Assembly (NCBI RefSeq): GCF_000001735.4
Contig: NC_003074.8
Coordinates: 4,588,101 to 4,652,100, forward strand
Length of the DNA: 64,000 nucleotides
From: Arabidopsis thaliana
Taxonomy: Eukaryota; Streptophyta; Magnoliopsida; Brassicales; Brassicaceae
Direction of reading: 5' to 3'
Below, piece by piece: positions 49,064 through 60,506 of this stretch. The notes under the pieces were generated by a model that did not search any database, was not told the origin of the DNA, and worked only from the letters and a program-made list of their open reading frames with translations. The stretch's first letter is position 1, and each line of letters begins with the position of its first letter. The position numbers and the translations under genes were made by a program.

Positions 49064-52000
49064 ATGAGTATTCCTCAGTCGAAATCTTCATCAAATGGAT
49101 TTCCACTCAAAAGAGGTGAAACAGAGGAAGTTTTACATAAGACAAATACATCAAATACAGGTTAGCTGTTGATATTCTGTGATTTATGTGCAACGTCATA
49201 TTCTGAGTCCTCATGCATGTTGATATGTATTCAGTATTCAATGGGGAAGCTGGAAGCTTGAAGAGGCTTTCACTTGATCGGTTAGTGTACTTCACAACAT
49301 GTAAGATCGGGCATCATGTGGAAGTGCATCTAAGGAATGGATCAGTGTATACCGGTATATTTCATGCTGCCAATGTAGAGAAGGATTTTGGTGAGGCTCT
49401 GAATCAGAATTTTTTTCCTTATAGAGCTGCACATACAAATTCACACTACTTTTTCTTGCAATGTATAAAATTGCTTGAAACTTCCAGGAATCATTCTAAA
49501 GATGGCATGCTTGATTAAAGACGGTACTTTACGAGGACATAAATCCCGTTCCGAATTTGTCAGGAAGCCGCCTTCCAAGACATTCATTATTCCGGCAGAT
49601 GAACTTGTGCAAGTTATAGCTAAGGTGTGCCTGCTTTTATAAACTGAAGGGAAATATTTATTGTTTTAAGTTTATGTCAATGTGTTATATTGCAGAGAGA
49701 CTACTTTGAGTTTTGACATTGTCATTACTTTATATCATTGATTTTGGTGTTAGGATCTCTCTGTATCCTCGAACAACATGTCAAATGCGGTTCAGGGTGA
49801 GAAACCATCGGAGCTGTTGACAGACTCTTCTATATCACAGTCTTATCATGTTGATCGGGAAAGGCAGCTGCAACGCTGGGTACCTGATGAGACTATTCCA
49901 CACGGTGCAGATTTGGAGAATGTGTTTGATAACCCTTGGAATAGGTAATATACGCACACACACACACACACGCACATATATATTTAAATTTTTTGTCAAA
50001 TTTATACTTATTGAATGTTTGGTATGTTGATTTGTCAGCTAGATTTTCAGATCACGGTTTCTTAGCTGACCAATTTAGATGAGAGATGGTGGGAATGAAT
50101 AGATTATGTTTGTGCTTGCACTTTAGAAATTCCGTATATTCCTTTTGGAAAGCAATTCTCTTTCTATATCTAAAGCTAGAATTCTACTATTTAGTGAAAG
50201 CATATATTATATTGTGAGGAACAGCCCATGGTGAATGTCTCAAAGATTAGGAAGAATATTGTTTTGATAGTTATGTTTCTTATATATGAGTAATCTTTGC
50301 TGTGTGGTTACCTGTCTTTTCTGTCCTTGATATCTCTCAGCTGATCCGTTTCTGCTTGTAGGAAATGGAATCAGTTTGAGGTGAATAAGTCACTGTTTGG
50401 AGTAAAAAGCACTTTCGACGAGGACCTCTATACCACAAGACTTGAGAGAGGTCCTCAGACTAAACAGTTGGAAGAGCATGCCCAGAAGATTGCGAGAGAG
50501 ATCGAGGCTGAGACTACCCGAGATATTCATGTAGCAGAGGTAATTTGGGGGTTTGATTTCACCTTGATTCCTATGTTTTTTTGGTGTTATAAGTTTAAAT
50601 TCGTAACTATTCATGCATGCAGGAAAGAGGCCTTCAGCTTAATGAGAACTTTGATTTTGACGAGGAAGCCAGATACTCATCTGTCCGTCCAGTCACTGGA
50701 TTTGGTGATAGTGGGTTTGATTTGGAGGACAACGCATTGCTGGATACTTGCAACGATCTGACTTTTGGTGGCTCATCTACTTCTGATGGCCAGAAGCCAG
50801 CTTCTAGTGGCAAGGGCTGTGAAGAATTACGGGTATCGGTGAGTTCGTCTTTGATAGTAGTTAATAGCTGAACGAGTTGGTGATGTTGCTATTCATTTTC
50901 TTTCAGGGTGACAGTCAGTCTTCTCGGAAAAATAAAAATGTAGATCAAAGCTGCTCAACCTCTAAACAGCAATCCAAAGATTTTCCTGCCGCAGGCAGCA
51001 ATATCAGGTCTTATTTTTCTTGCAATTAAGCTACACATCTGGAAAATCATCTAAAATATATCTCACATTGGGAGTTCCTCTTGGCATAATAGTGAGAGCC
51101 AGCTAGATGAGCAAAGAAGAAAGAATAACGAAGAGGTTTCACACAATAACAGAGTAATGACAAGTCCATGTTGATTATGCCGTTTAATCATGATTGCATT
51201 TTGCGTTTCATTGTTGTTCTATAATTTTTAACATTGGTTATTTGGCTTCCTTCTGTATTAACATAGTCAGCTGAGGAATCAACTTCTGGTCATGGAGGTA
51301 TACGCTACTTTCATTTTTATTAACATACGTGTTTTCTTGTTGTATACGATGAATTACCTTTCATTTTTACTAGCATGACTCCAGTTTTTCTTGATCTGAC
51401 GCTATAATTTATTATCACGTTTATCTCAATGGACAATCTATGGTGGATTCTGTTAAGGTTGCTAAATGGAATTTAGAAATGTTCTTTTTTACACAAGGAG
51501 TGGTGACCTGTTATGAAACGTCCATCTAATTAGGAAACTGGTTGTAGGCTTTATGTAAATATGTATTGTGGAATGTAGATATCAAAGAAGGTGCAAAATC
51601 TGGTGGTGGTGCATCCTCGGTGTCTAAGGCTGTTACTGAGAGAGAAAGAGAAGCCAGTCAAGTTTCTAGTAAAACAAAATCTGAAAGCTCTTTCGGGCAG
51701 TCTGCTTCTAGAAGTTCAGAAAGTCGCCCAGGTCCTTCAACATCAAGTCGTCCTGGGCTATCACCGAGCTCGTCAATTGGTTCTATGGCCTCATCAGAAA
51801 AGTCCACACTGAATCCGAATGCAAAGGTATTTTGTTTGATGTTCAAACTTGATAAAGTGTTAACTGTGTGTGTGTTTTTACTAATTATGGGTCGTTGGGT
51901 CTGATCAGGAATTCAAACTCAATCCAAAGGCTAAGAGTTTCAAACCATTGCAGTCAGCTGCTGCACCACCTCAATCTCCAATCGCAGATGCCTCATTCTA

Positions 52001-52591
52001 CTACCCTGGTCCTAGTCATGTTCCTGTTCAGCAGATGCCTGGAATGCCGCCTGTTAATTACGGAGTAAGTTCCGTTTGTTATATATTATATAAACCCAAC
52101 CGAGTTATGTTTTCAAAACTCACCATGTGAAAATTGGCAGCTCCCGCCATATCCTGGCAACCAACCACAGATGATGTATCATCCTCAAGCCTATTATCAT
52201 CCAAATGGACAACCTCAGGTTTGACAGTAACACACAAGCCCTATTGAATTACTATTCCCACACACATACACAAAAAAAAAAAAAAAACATCAAAAGTCTA
52301 ATGGTGATTGGAATTGGAATTGTGATGTAGTACCCACAGCAGCAAATGATACCTGGTCAGCAGCAGCAGCAAATGATACCTGGTCAGCAGCATCCTAGGC
52401 CAGTTTATTACATGCATCCTCCTCCTTACCCGCAGGTTATTATTTTTGCTAATAGTAGATTCCCTCTTTTTGTTCTTTTTTTATTTTTCTTTTACATAGT
52501 CGAAGAGTTAAAACTTTTGGATGCTGAAATCTCATCTCTGTATGTGTGTGTTTTGCAGGACATGCCATATCATAATAAAGGACGAGAGTAA
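49064..52591 (+). CDS. CID4: Ataxin-2-like PAM2 protein CID4 (CTC-interacting domain protein)
   Basis: Cytoplasmic ataxin-2 homologue that binds poly(A)-binding protein. Exons: 49064-49160, 49235-49390, 49488-49624, 49754-49944, 50362-50539, 50623-50838, 50907-51007, 51093-51153, 51267-51297, 51579-51826, 51909-52064, 52141-52218, 52331-52435 and 52559-52591. They sum to 595 residues. An Lsm-type domain (YFTTCKIGHHVEVHLRNGS, about 50-95) is followed by an LsmAD region (DLENVFDNPWNRKWNQFEVN to STFDEDLYTTRLE). A Ser-rich linker and the PAM2 motif LNPNAKEFKLNPKAKSF (467-483) come next. The C-terminal part is Pro/Gln/Tyr-rich, with a 27-bp duplication encoding QQQMIPGQQ twice. The PAM2 motif is split by the intron at 51827. 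Start 49064 is supported by an in-frame stop just upstream. Confidence 0.94.
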
Positions 52592-54867
52592 TAACTACTA
52601 CTACCCGATGGTGATGATGTTTTTTTTTTTTGTGAAGGAAGTGTACGAACCCCTCTCTGGTTTTATCCACTCTCCCTTACCCAATCACTGAAACCATTTT
52701 CTTCTCTTTTTTAGATTCGCCTACTGATTTTGGTATTTCGTGTTGAAAACAAAAAGAAAGAAAAAAAGAAAGAAAAAAAACGATCTATCTGAAGTCTGTA
52801 GTACTGAGTGCACTCTCTCCTTTTTTTTGGCTGTATCAGAGATATAAAATTTAGAGTGTAGGTTGCTCTCATGCGTCTTTTACTTCGTCGTCTGCATATT
52901 TTTTTGTGTGTGTTGTGCTAAATTTCTGGGTGATTTTGTTATCTAAAATCCAAAAAGGATGCGGTTTAGATGAAAAGAATAGAAGAGTAACAACGATTTC
53001 AAAGCAGGCAGAACTAGTCATTTTTGGTGTTGTTGTAGGGCATGCTTTTTTCAATAAGTCGTTAAACGTTACTATAAGTAGTTGTCTCGCGATTATTATC
53101 ATGATGATCGATATGACTCGGTGTATATGATTTGGTGGGCAACACATTCATGTTTTAAGATTCCACAAGAAAAAAATAAAATGGAATCAAACCTAGTTTT
53201 ACCAGTCGCATATATTATTAGGTTAGGTGACTGCATTGAGTTGTTTATTTTTTACTTTTTTACGAGTCTCTCTCAACATTTATTGTTTTTGCTTTAAAGT
53301 GGAGATTTTAACCGTGGCTTGAGCTTGACACTTACGAATGATGTTGGGTCACCAATCTTCATCTAGAATTTACCTTATAATCACTTAGTTCAATTGCGAA
53401 TCATGTTTTCGATGTATTTTCAACAACTTTTCACGAAACCAACTAACATATTTTACGGTCATCCGCTATGATAGAAAAACCGATGAATTTGCTAAGTTTG
53501 TTTCTTTCTTTTCAGTATGGATACCGAAATGAGACAAGAAAACAACGAATATTCAACTACAATACCTTACTTGTAATTGTAATGCTCTTTAAGAATCTAT
53601 CAAAACTCATCGTTATGCAATTACTGATTTATTTCATGCGAGAAAAACCAAAAGTCCGGTCAAACAAAAAGGCAAGTGTGTCCTTATGTTGTGACGACGT
53701 GGTTTCATCATCCAAACACCGGACGTGAATATCACGCGCGCGTGGATTTCGGAACAGCGATGTGGCGGCTGTGAATACAAAGATATCAAGCAAGGTACAC
53801 AGAATGTGTGTCTCTGTTTGTTTCTTTAATGGGACATTTTCACTTCATCAGAATCTGATCTCACCGTAAGCCTTTATACATAGTTGTACCCACTTTTTCT
53901 GTTTTAATCTTAAAGTTTACTATTTTTTCTAGTTGATAAAATGGAGTACTCATTATTTGTTACTAGTAGTAATTAATAAGGACAGAAAAAAAAAAAGGAA
54001 GAAGACAAGAGTGGTTCACAATCATAATGTAAACAACGAATAATAATAATTAATGTCCAGGTAAAAAGGTAGTGTTCATGGTGAATTAGTGGTGGCAAAA
54101 AAGTTGGTACTACTGGGAGAAAAAAAAAAAAAGGTTAGGTGAAGCTTTTTAGCCATAGCCAATAATACTACTCAATTTTGCAGAGACAGTGAAATGCTGA
54201 AATTGATAAAGAGAGAAAAAAAGAAGAAGAAAGAAGCCATGTTTTGAGGAAGGAGACATGCATCATCTCATCCTTTTATGATTTTTTTCTACATCTTCAC
54301 CAAATCCATAGATTCTCTCTCCCTCTGATTTTTTGGTAAATTTGGTCGCTATATTTGACTACTTGTACTCTGCTTTGAGAAGAAAAATAAAACCATTTTT
54401 GGGTGATAGGTGAGAAAAAAATCTAAATACTTTTTTTGTTTCTTCTTTTTTAGTTATGTTCTGTTTTCTCGCTTGTTGTTTGGATCAATACTGTTCCAAG
54501 GTTGGTTTTATTTTCCCTTCTCAAGTTAGTGGAATTGCATGTTTGTGCTTTCTCTGTTTTTTTTATATCTAATTTGTAATCAAATCCGTTAATTCTCAAA
54601 GTCTGAATCTTTACTTTCTATTTTAGTATGGTAATAATTGGATCTGCTCTATGGTTTCTTTCTCTTAGATCTGTTGTTTGTTGCTTTTTCTTTGTGGATC
54701 AAGAATGGTTTTTGATTCCTTCCAAGTGAATAATGCAATATCAATATATCATGACTGGTTTTTTTACTTGATTGGAATTACAGGTGACTGAATAAACATC
54801 TCTTGTCTCTTGATGGATCTACTATGGTCTGGAGATTAGTTCGTTTATTGAACTAATGTTTTAGACA
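52592..54867. other. spacer: CID4 3' UTR and NF-YA6 promoter with split leader
   Basis: About 2.3 kb. The left part is the CID4 3' UTR. A 12-bp palindrome CACGCGCGCGTG at 53733-53744 contains CGCG elements of the CAMTA type. A probable NF-YA6 leader intron runs from GATAG|GTGAG (54410) to TTACAG (54783). Two uORFs follow before the NF-YA6 start (54813-54839 and 54856-54864). No other gene is seen. Confidence 0.5.
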
Positions 54868-56201
54868 ATGCAAGAGTTCCATAGTAGCAAAGATTCATTG
54901 CCTTGTCCTGCAACTTCTTGGGATAACTCTGTCTTCACCAACTCAAATGTCCAAGGATCATCATCCTTGACCGATAACAACACTTTAAGCTTGACAATGG
55001 AGATGAAACAAACTGGTTTTCAAATGCAGCACTATGATTCCTCCTCTACTCAATCCACTGGAGGAGAATCATATAGTGAAGTTGCTAGCTTAAGTGAACC
55101 TACTAATCGTTATGGCCACAACATTGTTGTCACTCATCTCTCAGGTCCACCACTTTTTAACCTTTTTCGCCTGAGTAAGAGTTCACATTGCTGCGTCAAC
55201 TGCATTTAATTTTAGCTTATCTATGGTTTCTTGTTTTGGTGCAGGTTACAAAGAAAACCCGGAAAATCCTATTGGAAGTCATTCGATATCAAAGGTGTCT
55301 CAAGATTCAGTGGTTCTTCCTATTGAGGTTAATTATTAGACTATCATCTTTGACCTTATTATAAACCTTGTAGTAGTTCAAGATGAGACTGAGTTTAAAG
55401 CTGAATACTATCTTAATGATGTCTATATATGCTCACAGGCGGCTTCTTGGCCTTTACACGGCAATGTAACGCCACATTTCAATGGTTTCTTGTCTTTTCC
55501 TTATGCATCACAACACACGGTAATACACAATTGTAACATTTCAAGATAATACTGTTTCTTGTATCTTTATGAAAGTATTTGTTATGGAAATCTTTGCAGG
55601 TGCAGCATCCTCAAATCAGAGGGTTGGTTCCGTCTAGAATGCCTTTGCCTCACAACATTCCAGAGAACGAACCAATTTTCGTCAATGCAAAACAGTACCA
55701 AGCCATTCTCCGCCGCAGAGAGCGCCGTGCAAAGCTTGAAGCTCAGAACAAGCTCATCAAAGTCCGCAAAGTATGTTTGTTTATCTATATTGCACCACTC
55801 TGATAAATAGAATTATATGCAGAAAGTTTCAGTTATTATGTCAAGAGTCTTGACTCAAGACCAATTTTTTGTATGAAACTATGCAGCCATATCTTCACGA
55901 GTCGCGGCACCTCCATGCACTAAAGAGAGTTAGAGGCTCTGGTGGACGTTTCCTCAACACAAAGAAGCATCAAGAATCAAATTCCTCACTATCTCCTCCA
56001 TTCTTGATTCCACCTCATGTCTTCAAGAACTCTCCAGGAAAGTTCCGGCAAATGGACATTTCAAGGGGTGGGGTTGTGTCTAGTGTCTCGACAACATCTT
56101 GCTCGGACATAACCGGGAACAACAACGACATGTTCCAGCAAAACCCACAATTCAGGTTCTCAGGTTATCCATCAAACCACCATGTCTCAGTCCTCATGTG
56201 A
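54868..56201 (+). CDS. NF-YA6: Nuclear factor Y subunit A (CCAAT-binding), NF-YA6
   Basis: Sequence-specific subunit of the trimeric NF-Y complex, which contacts CCAAT in promoters. Exons 54868-55144, 55245-55327, 55439-55519, 55600-55770 and 55887-56201 sum to 308 residues. The conserved core spans about 171-227. The NF-YB/YC-interacting helix is [21 protein letters not shown] linker and the DNA-binding helix follow: [19 protein letters not shown] then RF. Flanks are Ser-, Thr- and Asn-rich activation-type sequence. The 3' UTR has a miR169-type target site at 56234-56254. The leader carries two uORFs. Family secure; member 6 rather than its chromosome 1 sister NF-YA5 by synteny. Confidence 0.94.
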
Positions 56202-56233
56202 GAGAGCTCCGGCAAGTGGTGGATGAGATAATG

Positions 56234-56254
56234 AAGGGAAGTCATCCTTGGCTA
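56234..56254 (+). promoter_or_regulatory. miR169 target site in NF-YA6 3' UTR
   Basis: The 21-nt stretch starting at 56234 contains GGGAAGTCATCCTTGGCTA, the near-perfect complement of plant miR169. It lies 33 nt past the NF-YA6 stop codon, where miR169 sites of NF-YA genes are known to be. Confidence 0.85.
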
Positions 56255-56807
56255 ATTTAAATCATTGATCCATTAAGTTTCTATCTTATAAATCTGCTTT
56301 CGTTCTACAAAAGAAGAAGAAATCTTTCAACTATTTTTTTTTTCCGTTGGCTGTTTATTTTATTTTATGTGATTGTTGCTGAATATTGTTTAATACTTGA
56401 TTTAAGTTTATTAGTTTCGATTAAGTGCATCTGCATGGATTTGTGATTTATGTATAATTATTTGCTTTTAGAGCTCACGTTTGTTGCCTTTTATAGTCCA
56501 TTTTCAAAAGAGATAAGATATTAGTCCCAGACTATACAACATAATCATATCTACTAGTAATCATATAAACCATAATTAGTAACAAGACCGATCACATGGT
56601 AATCACTTTTGGCTTTAGTCAAATATTGTGTGACATCTCATAATTCAAACGAAGTTGACCAACGCAAATAATCATGTTGGAACAAAATCATCTCATATAT
56701 TATGTCTTCACGTTATCATTTCTCAATTTCTACAAACACCAAGTCTTTACGATTACATTCATTCACCTACCATTGATTGGACTTGGACATCTGTCTAAAT
56801 CTCTGCT
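56255..56807. other. gap between NF-YA6 and GRAS pseudogene
   Basis: AT-rich. It holds the end of the NF-YA6 3' UTR and a poly-T stretch. The N-terminal part expected of a GRAS gene is not recognisable here. Confidence 0.4.
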
Positions 56808-57605
56808 ATCCTTCAGATTTTAGCACAAGATCCCATAGAGAAAAAGGATCTTCATATTTTTGATATTGGTGTGTCTCACGGCATGCAATGGCCCACTTTG
56901 CTGGAGGCTCAAAGCAATACCACAAGGACCTCCTCCTCGTGTTCGAATAACTGTCTTATCCGATCTCACCGAAGACATACCTTTCTCTGTTGGTCCACCA
57001 GCGTACATTTATGGTACTCAATTCATTGGTTGTGCTCAGTCCCTCAACATAAACCTCCAAATCAGTGTGCTTGACAAGTTCCAACTCATTCATACCTCTC
57101 CGCGCGAGAACTTAATCGTGTGTGTTCATTTTAGGCTGCATCAGCTGAAGCATAGCATCCTTGATGAGAGAAGTGAGGCTTTGAAAGCACTGAGAAGTTT
57201 GGGGCCAAAAGGAGTGGTTCTTTGTGAGAACAATGGAGAATGCAGTAGAAGTATTGACTTTGCAGCAGGATTCTCGAAGAAACTGGACTATCTATGGATG
57301 TTTTGGATTCAAAAAGCTCAGGATTCAAAGAAGAGAATAGTGAAGAAAGGAAGCGAATGGAAGAAGAGGCGGCAAAGTTGTTGATAAATGGAAAATATAT
57401 GAATGAAGGGAAAGAAAAATGTTATGAGAGGATGAGAAAAGCTGTTTTTGCTGCAGAAGCATTTGGAGAAGATGCAATTGATGGAGCCAAATCTTTACTG
57501 AGAAAGTATGACAACAATTGGGAAATAAGAATGGACGATGGAGATACCTTTGCTGGATTAATGTGGAAAGGAGAAGCAATTTCCTTTTGTTCAGTGTGGA
57601 AGTAG
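56808..57605 (+). pseudogene. truncated GRAS-family pseudogene with two frameshifts
   Basis: C-terminal two-thirds of a GRAS transcription-factor domain without its N terminus. First frame: DLHIFDIGVSHGMQWPTLLEA (the VHIID-type motif), at about 56808-56912. The frame then slips by one at about 56912-56925 and continues as GPPPRVRITVLSDLTEDIPF, LNINLQISVLDKFQLI and PKGVVLCENNGEC. A second, compensating slip at about 57295-57300 leads to FKEENSEERKRMEEEAAKLL, ERMRKAVFAAEAFGEDAIDG and the family ending GLMWKGEAISFCSVWK. There is no start codon or upstream region of GRAS type. It is a recent-looking copy, perhaps of an NSP1-like gene elsewhere on the chromosome (inference). Decay is mild apart from the slips and truncation. 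Confidence 0.85.
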
Positions 57606-58171
57606 CTATAACCTCTTTGTTTGTCTTATTATTTCGTTGTAAGCTTCCAAACTAAAGCCTTGTGTAAACTGATTTATCTGCAAAGTTATTTTATTGTGAA
57701 GAAGTAGATAATGCAACATTCATAATCACAATCTAACCCTCTCTTTTACTTTAGCCTCTGAAGACAAAATAAGTAATTTAGTTCATCATTTTCCACCCCA
57801 AATCTATCTAACCTTGTCAATATGACACAGCTATAGAAGATTAGTTTGGTCCTAAACATAAGGTCTCTGTGGTTATAACAGAACATCCCTCCTGAAAACG
57901 CATCAAGATGTTTACAGCAGCATATAGCCCAAAACTATGAAAGCAAAGAAGAAGAAACAATATATTGAACGATCACATAAACAAGAAAATCATGAGGCAA
58001 AAATAAGAATTGGGAAAAGTCAGAAAGAAAATGAGGGAAAAGTTATTCAGAGAAAATATCTCACAGGAAATAAATGGGAAGATGTTGATTTCAAGCTGCA
58101 GATACCAATAGCTGTGTAGTCTTTCCCTGTTGGTAGAATCTTCTATTGAATGATGGATCACATCACACACA
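57606..58171. other. gap between GRAS pseudogene and F-box-like gene
   Basis: AT-rich, with no recognisable gene. A 60-codon open frame at 57937-58119 is Lys-rich low complexity. Confidence 0.4.
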
Positions 58172-59010
58172 TTATGTATATCCAAGTGGGACACAATAAA
58201 TGGAAGGAGTGTATCCAAATATGTCAGGTTTCCCGAGATTCTGTGCTTCTCGGATATTCACAGATTTGAAGTATCCATCTTGTCCAATGATGTGAGCTGT
58301 CTGGTAGCGGCAAGTCTCGGTCTTTTTACGTCCGTCTAGATCGAAAACCATGGCGACTTTCTTCTCCTCGTCAACAAAGAAACTCCCAGCTTCAACATGA
58401 CACTTAAAGCCAGTGAGTGGTCTCATATCCACTTTCAAAAACATGCTCCAAGACACCGCACTAGGCTCGATCTTGGTGGTAATCCAAATCTCCAAGCATC
58501 TAGCAAAGTTTTGATGTAACACAGCGAGCTGCTCCTCTTTGACACAGAATAGAGACACAATCTCTTCATCATGAGAGTTATCATGAGAGTGAAACGGAAG
58601 AGGAAGACGCGGTCCAAATCTCTCTGCTGTAAAATCAAAACAGAGTAGAAAAACTGGAAGATACGTTGTATCTACGTCGACCTCTTCCATTCCTTCTCCT
58701 TCCACCGTTGCTTTTTCTTGAGCGTAAAAGTAAGTATTTCCCTTCAAAGATACGCCGCGTTGATTAAACACTATCTCCCAGTCGGGAGTGACATCAAGAA
58801 CACTCCATGAATCAGAGCTAAGATGGTAGATTTCAAACCCAAAAACTTTGTTTCGAAAGTGAGGTAATCATTCACAAACCTCAAGATTTTGTGGTTACGA
58901 GGTTGTTGTCGTATCCAAGAGCATACGTCTAGTCTATGGAAATTGTTTTTGGGTTGGATCCATCTCGTTTGTCCCAAACAAGGATTCCATACAACTGATG
59001 TCTTTCATGA
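58172..59010 (-). pseudogene. F-box-associated (FBA_1) gene remnant, frame-broken and lacking the F-box
   Basis: The minus strand encodes an F-box-associated interaction region. The upstream piece has the family hallmark WNPCLGQTRWIQP (about 58980), followed by HRLDV. YALGYDNN then occurs in a second frame (about 58926-58902), and NHKILRFVNDYL returns to the first. FRNKVFGFEIYHLSSDSWSV and everything down to the stop at 58172 lie in a third frame (including WSMFLKVDMRPLTGF and FFVDEEKKVAMVFD). A stop just before FRNKVF blocks that frame upstream. No F-box motif is found above 59010. Intact genes of this family are adaptor subunits of SCF ubiquitin ligases. A spliced model could rescue part of it, but the three-frame pattern suggests decay. 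Confidence 0.65.
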
Positions 59011-60506
59011 CACATAACAATAAAAAATTCTTAAAATACAATTTCACACATAACTTAGAACATATGAAGGAAATCTTAAAATACATGTTCTAAAAATTTT
59101 AGAAATTGGATATTCTATTTTCTAAGATTATTAAAACGAAAAATAGTCTAAATATCGTAGAATATGTACAAAATATTAGAATATAAATTCTAAACTAAGT
59201 AGATCACTATAAATCGTTTTCTAAGAAACTTAGACAAAATTTTATCTATCAAAAAAATAACTTTTTCAACTAAATAACAATTTTTTTTTTTACAAATCAA
59301 CTATATTATTGTACATCTACATATTATCAAGGTTAAATTTTTCAAAAATGCTTAAAATATAGAGTATGGGTATTTTAGTCCAAATTGGCATTCTAAAAGA
59401 AATGTGTATATAGACAAAAAAATTTTAAGAACTCCTTTAGATTTAATTTCCCCAGGTAATGTACCAATGTGAAAATTAAGATTCCATGTTTGCCTTCTAC
59501 GTATTGTTCGCCTAGTGAATCTGACTCCATCTACTGTGAGAGACACTTCAGTGTAGTTGAAAATGACCACTTTGTTTCTTTTCTACAATTGCATTAAAGA
59601 AAAGTTAGGAATATGTTTTGCTAACAATAACCATGAAAAACACAAGACTTACACAAATCTATTACTTACCATGGTACGACTTCTAACTCGAGTGCCTGGT
59701 GCGATGACTATATCCCAATTGTTTTGGTCAATGTATTCATCGCAGTCCCTTCGGTATAGTCATGTGTGTAACTCTGGCACATGTTGTTCTCCCCCACCAG
59801 GAAAATCTTCAAAGTTTATAATTAATATCTCGATCTCAACTATAGTAAGAAATCTAACTCTGGAGATTTGTAAAACTTGATTTACTGGTTGACCTCCTGT
59901 CATGTGATTGGTTTCGTAATTAAAAGATTGTAAACAGAAGATAATAATCAAAAGAAAATACTGGTTGACCTTCTGTTTACAATCAATAAATGTAATCTAT
60001 GCAAAATATCTTCAAAGTTTATCAAGATAATCTCGTAACATAATCAATCAACAATCACATAGAAATTTACTCGTAATTGCAATGAATGTTGGGTGCAACA
60101 AGAATTAAGCGTTTTTACCTTTTCATATATATATATCGAGATAGAAAATGTAGGTTACGATGATTAATTATGCTCTCCGTTTCCTACGTAGCTTTAGTTC
60201 CTTTTTTTAATTTTAAAAAAATATGTGGTAGCTTAAACCAGAGGAATAGTATCAAAAAGATAGCAGGATCCATGGATTTTTTTTTAAAAATAATTTACAT
60301 AACTCTCGCATATTGCGAATCACATAACATTACTACCCAATCACACAAGTCACTCTTCAGGTGATAAACTCCAACCCTGAATGGACTCTGTTTTATCTAT
60401 TATATAATTTATATCTCAAAAAAAATATTGCAAAATTTTTCATCGCACCCTAATCAAAGCGTCTTCACCAGATTGGATGGATTTATGGTGGACATGCAAC
60501 TTTAAT
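59011..60506. other. AT-rich gap with a weak coding-like fragment
   Basis: Mostly AT-rich. On the minus strand, 59760-59670 reads YRRDCDEYIDQNNWDIVIAP and ends at a good donor (CCATG|GTAAGT). 59570-59420 reads FNYTEVSLTVDGVRFTRRTI and RRRQTWNLNFHIGTLPG. It looks like a remnant of a spliced gene whose family I do not recognise. Confidence 0.35.
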
